7,089 nucleotides of DNA, from NCBI GenBank assembly GCA_030605045.1, contig JAUWBK010000060.1, forward strand, positions 1-7,089, given 5' to 3'. Source of the stretch: Dehalococcoidia bacterium. Lineage in GTDB: Bacteria > Chloroflexota > Dehalococcoidia > Dehalococcoidales > RBG-16-60-22. The notes under the pieces are model-generated. The model saw only the letters and a program-made list of their open reading frames with translations, did no database searches and was not told where the DNA came from. Of the stretch, positions 6,196-7,089 are shown piece after piece. Each line of letters starts with the position of its first letter. Position 1 is the first letter of the stretch. Made by a program: the position numbers and the translations under genes.

Positions 6196-6413
6196 GTATA
6201 CCCCAAGTGTAGTAGGATGATGTTTTTCTCCAGTTGTCCACTTGGACGCTTTTATTCTAGCCTACCGAAGTTAAATATCTATTAAAAATCCATTAAGAAA
6301 TGATGAAATTCCGCTAAAATCTGGAGGTGTGGCCTAGCCCGAAGAGGTTTTCCTTACCAGGAATAAGTGAAGTAGAGCTGATGCCACGTAATGAGGAAAA
6401 TACGATGGCAAGT

Positions 6414-7089
6414 CTATCTCGAACTGATTGCTTGACGTTCACGCGGAACATCTTGCTGAAATTTAAACTTCTTCTCCGTAAAAAGCTTCAAGCATGCATC
6501 CACTACTGCAGGATCGTAAAGGCTCCCTCTTTTCTGGGAGATTTCCGCTAACGCTTTATCGATACCGAGGGCCGGTCGGTAAGGTCGGTGAGAGGCCATC
6601 GCCTCAACAACATCAGCTACACCCAAGATTCTGGCTTCAAGGAGAATGTCTTCAGCGGATAGACCTGCCGGATATCCGGAACCGTCCATCCTTTCATGAT
6701 GCTGAAGCACGATTAGAGCAACCGGCCAGGGAAACTCTATCATCTTCACTATGCTATAACTAGCTTCGGGGTGGGTTCTAATCATATCGAATTCGATCTC
6801 GGTTAACTTACCGGGCTTAGTCAGGATTTCACTTGGTATATACATCTTGCCGATATCATGAAGACTCCCGGCGACACGGATTCCCGCAATCACCTCCTTG
6901 CTGAGGCCCATCTCCTTGCTGATAGCATAGGCTAGCTGGGTCACCCTTAGCTGATGGCCGGAAGTGTAAGGATCACGCATCTCAGTGGTTAAGGCAATCG
7001 CCTTGGTTATGTTCTCGATTAGCTCTTGCAACTTCTCGGAATACTGTTTGCTTTCTTCTTCAGCACGCTTCCGCTCGGCTAGTTCTCGC
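6414..7089 (-). CDS. HD-GYP domain protein, C-terminal part (predicted cyclic-di-GMP phosphodiesterase)
   Basis: HD-GYP proteins hydrolyse cyclic-di-GMP with a metal-bound HD site. The frame is open to the window edge at 7089, and the 19 codons before the TTG at 7031 (RELAERKRAEEESKQYSEK) form the coiled-coil linker typical between a sensor domain such as PAS or GAF and HD-GYP, so the gene starts outside the window. Numbered from that TTG: DPYTSGHQLRV (20-30), SLHDIGKMYIP (56-66, HD at 58-59), LTKPGKLTEIEF with IRTHP (70-88), HHERMDGSGYPAGL (111-124, GYP at 119-121) and ADVVEAM with RPYRPA (139-154). All metal-ligand and GYP positions that I can check are present, so activity is expected. The protein ends with a short basic tail (about 186-205). 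It lies 303 bases upstream of, and codirectional with, the pilus operon, suggesting second-messenger control of piliation. The signal it senses cannot be judged from this fragment. Confidence 0.9.
   Translation of the reverse strand, partial: RELAERKRAEEESKQYSEKLQELIENITKAIALTTEMRDPYTSGHQLRVTQLAYAISKEMGLSKEVIAGIRVAGSLHDIGKMYIPSEILTKPGKLTEIEFDMIRTHPEASYSIVKMIEFPWPVALIVLQHHERMDGSGYPAGLSAEDILLEARILGVADVVEAMASHRPYRPALGIDKALAEISQKRGSLYDPAVVDACLKLFTEKKFKFQQDVPRERQAISSR

Larger units (their letters stand above)
6111..6413. other. Non-coding gap between the HD-GYP gene and the pilus operon
   Basis: These 303 bases hold no convincing coding frame on either strand. The part next to the operon (about 6160-6200) contains the promoter candidate and overlapping inverted repeats listed separately. 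Further upstream is a perfect GTCCA-CT-TGGAC palindrome (6236-6247), an AT-rich stretch (about 6250-6320) and a short hairpin TTCCT-TACC-AGGAA (6350-6363). I see no clear terminator after the HD-GYP gene, so read-through into the pilus operon is possible. I recognise no riboswitch. Confidence 0.6.

Noticed and set aside
6350..6363. Hairpin TTCCT-TACC-AGGAA as a terminator of the HD-GYP gene
   Set aside because: The stem is only five mostly weak pairs and no T-run follows on the minus strand.

Overview
The window looks like part of a chromosome from a Chloroflexota bacterium, probably Dehalococcoidia-like. This is an inference from the style of the pilus proteins, from pilin-type sequence resembling what I remember of that phylum, and from a DivIVA-like protein with an extra C-terminal domain. 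No rRNA or marker gene confirms it. Every gene I can support lies on the minus strand, so transcription runs from high to low coordinates. I see no RNA gene, CRISPR array or mobile element.

Layout in transcription order. (1) 7089-6414: the C-terminal part of a sensor protein ending in an HD-GYP domain, a predicted cyclic-di-GMP phosphodiesterase, cut by the window edge. (2) 6413-6111: a non-coding gap of about 300 bases with a good promoter candidate (TTGACA, 17 bp, TAATAT) overlapped by two inverted repeats. (3) 6110-5250: a 286-residue soluble protein with a DivIVA-like N-terminal half, an acidic repeat and a C-terminal ferredoxin-like domain. (4) 5167-3464: PilB/GspE-type extension ATPase with an N-terminal MshEN domain. 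(5) 3455-2205: PilC/GspF-type inner-membrane platform protein. (6) 2204-2083: a 122-base gap with a second promoter candidate. (7) 2082-1705: an unrecognised 125-residue protein with a two-helix membrane hairpin. (8) 1637-687: a PilO-type alignment protein that appears to carry a pilin-like globular module inside its fold. (9) 650-1: the N-terminal 216 residues of PilM, running off the window.

The genes from 6110 to 1 form a type IV pilus (or related type II secretion) assembly operon. PilB hydrolyses ATP to drive pilin polymerisation through PilC in the membrane. PilM and PilO belong to the alignment subcomplex that couples the cytoplasmic motor to the rest of the machine. PilN, PilT, the prepilin peptidase and the pilins are not in the window; PilN may follow PilM beyond the low-coordinate edge. 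The upstream HD-GYP protein and the two exactly spaced 24-residue MshEN motifs in PilB suggest cyclic-di-GMP control of pilus extension.

The most unusual item is the PilO-pilin chimera. Next come the DivIVA-like protein heading the operon, the degenerate MshEN motifs, the doubled phosphate-loop-like motif at the start of PilM, and the palindromes overlapping the operon promoter.
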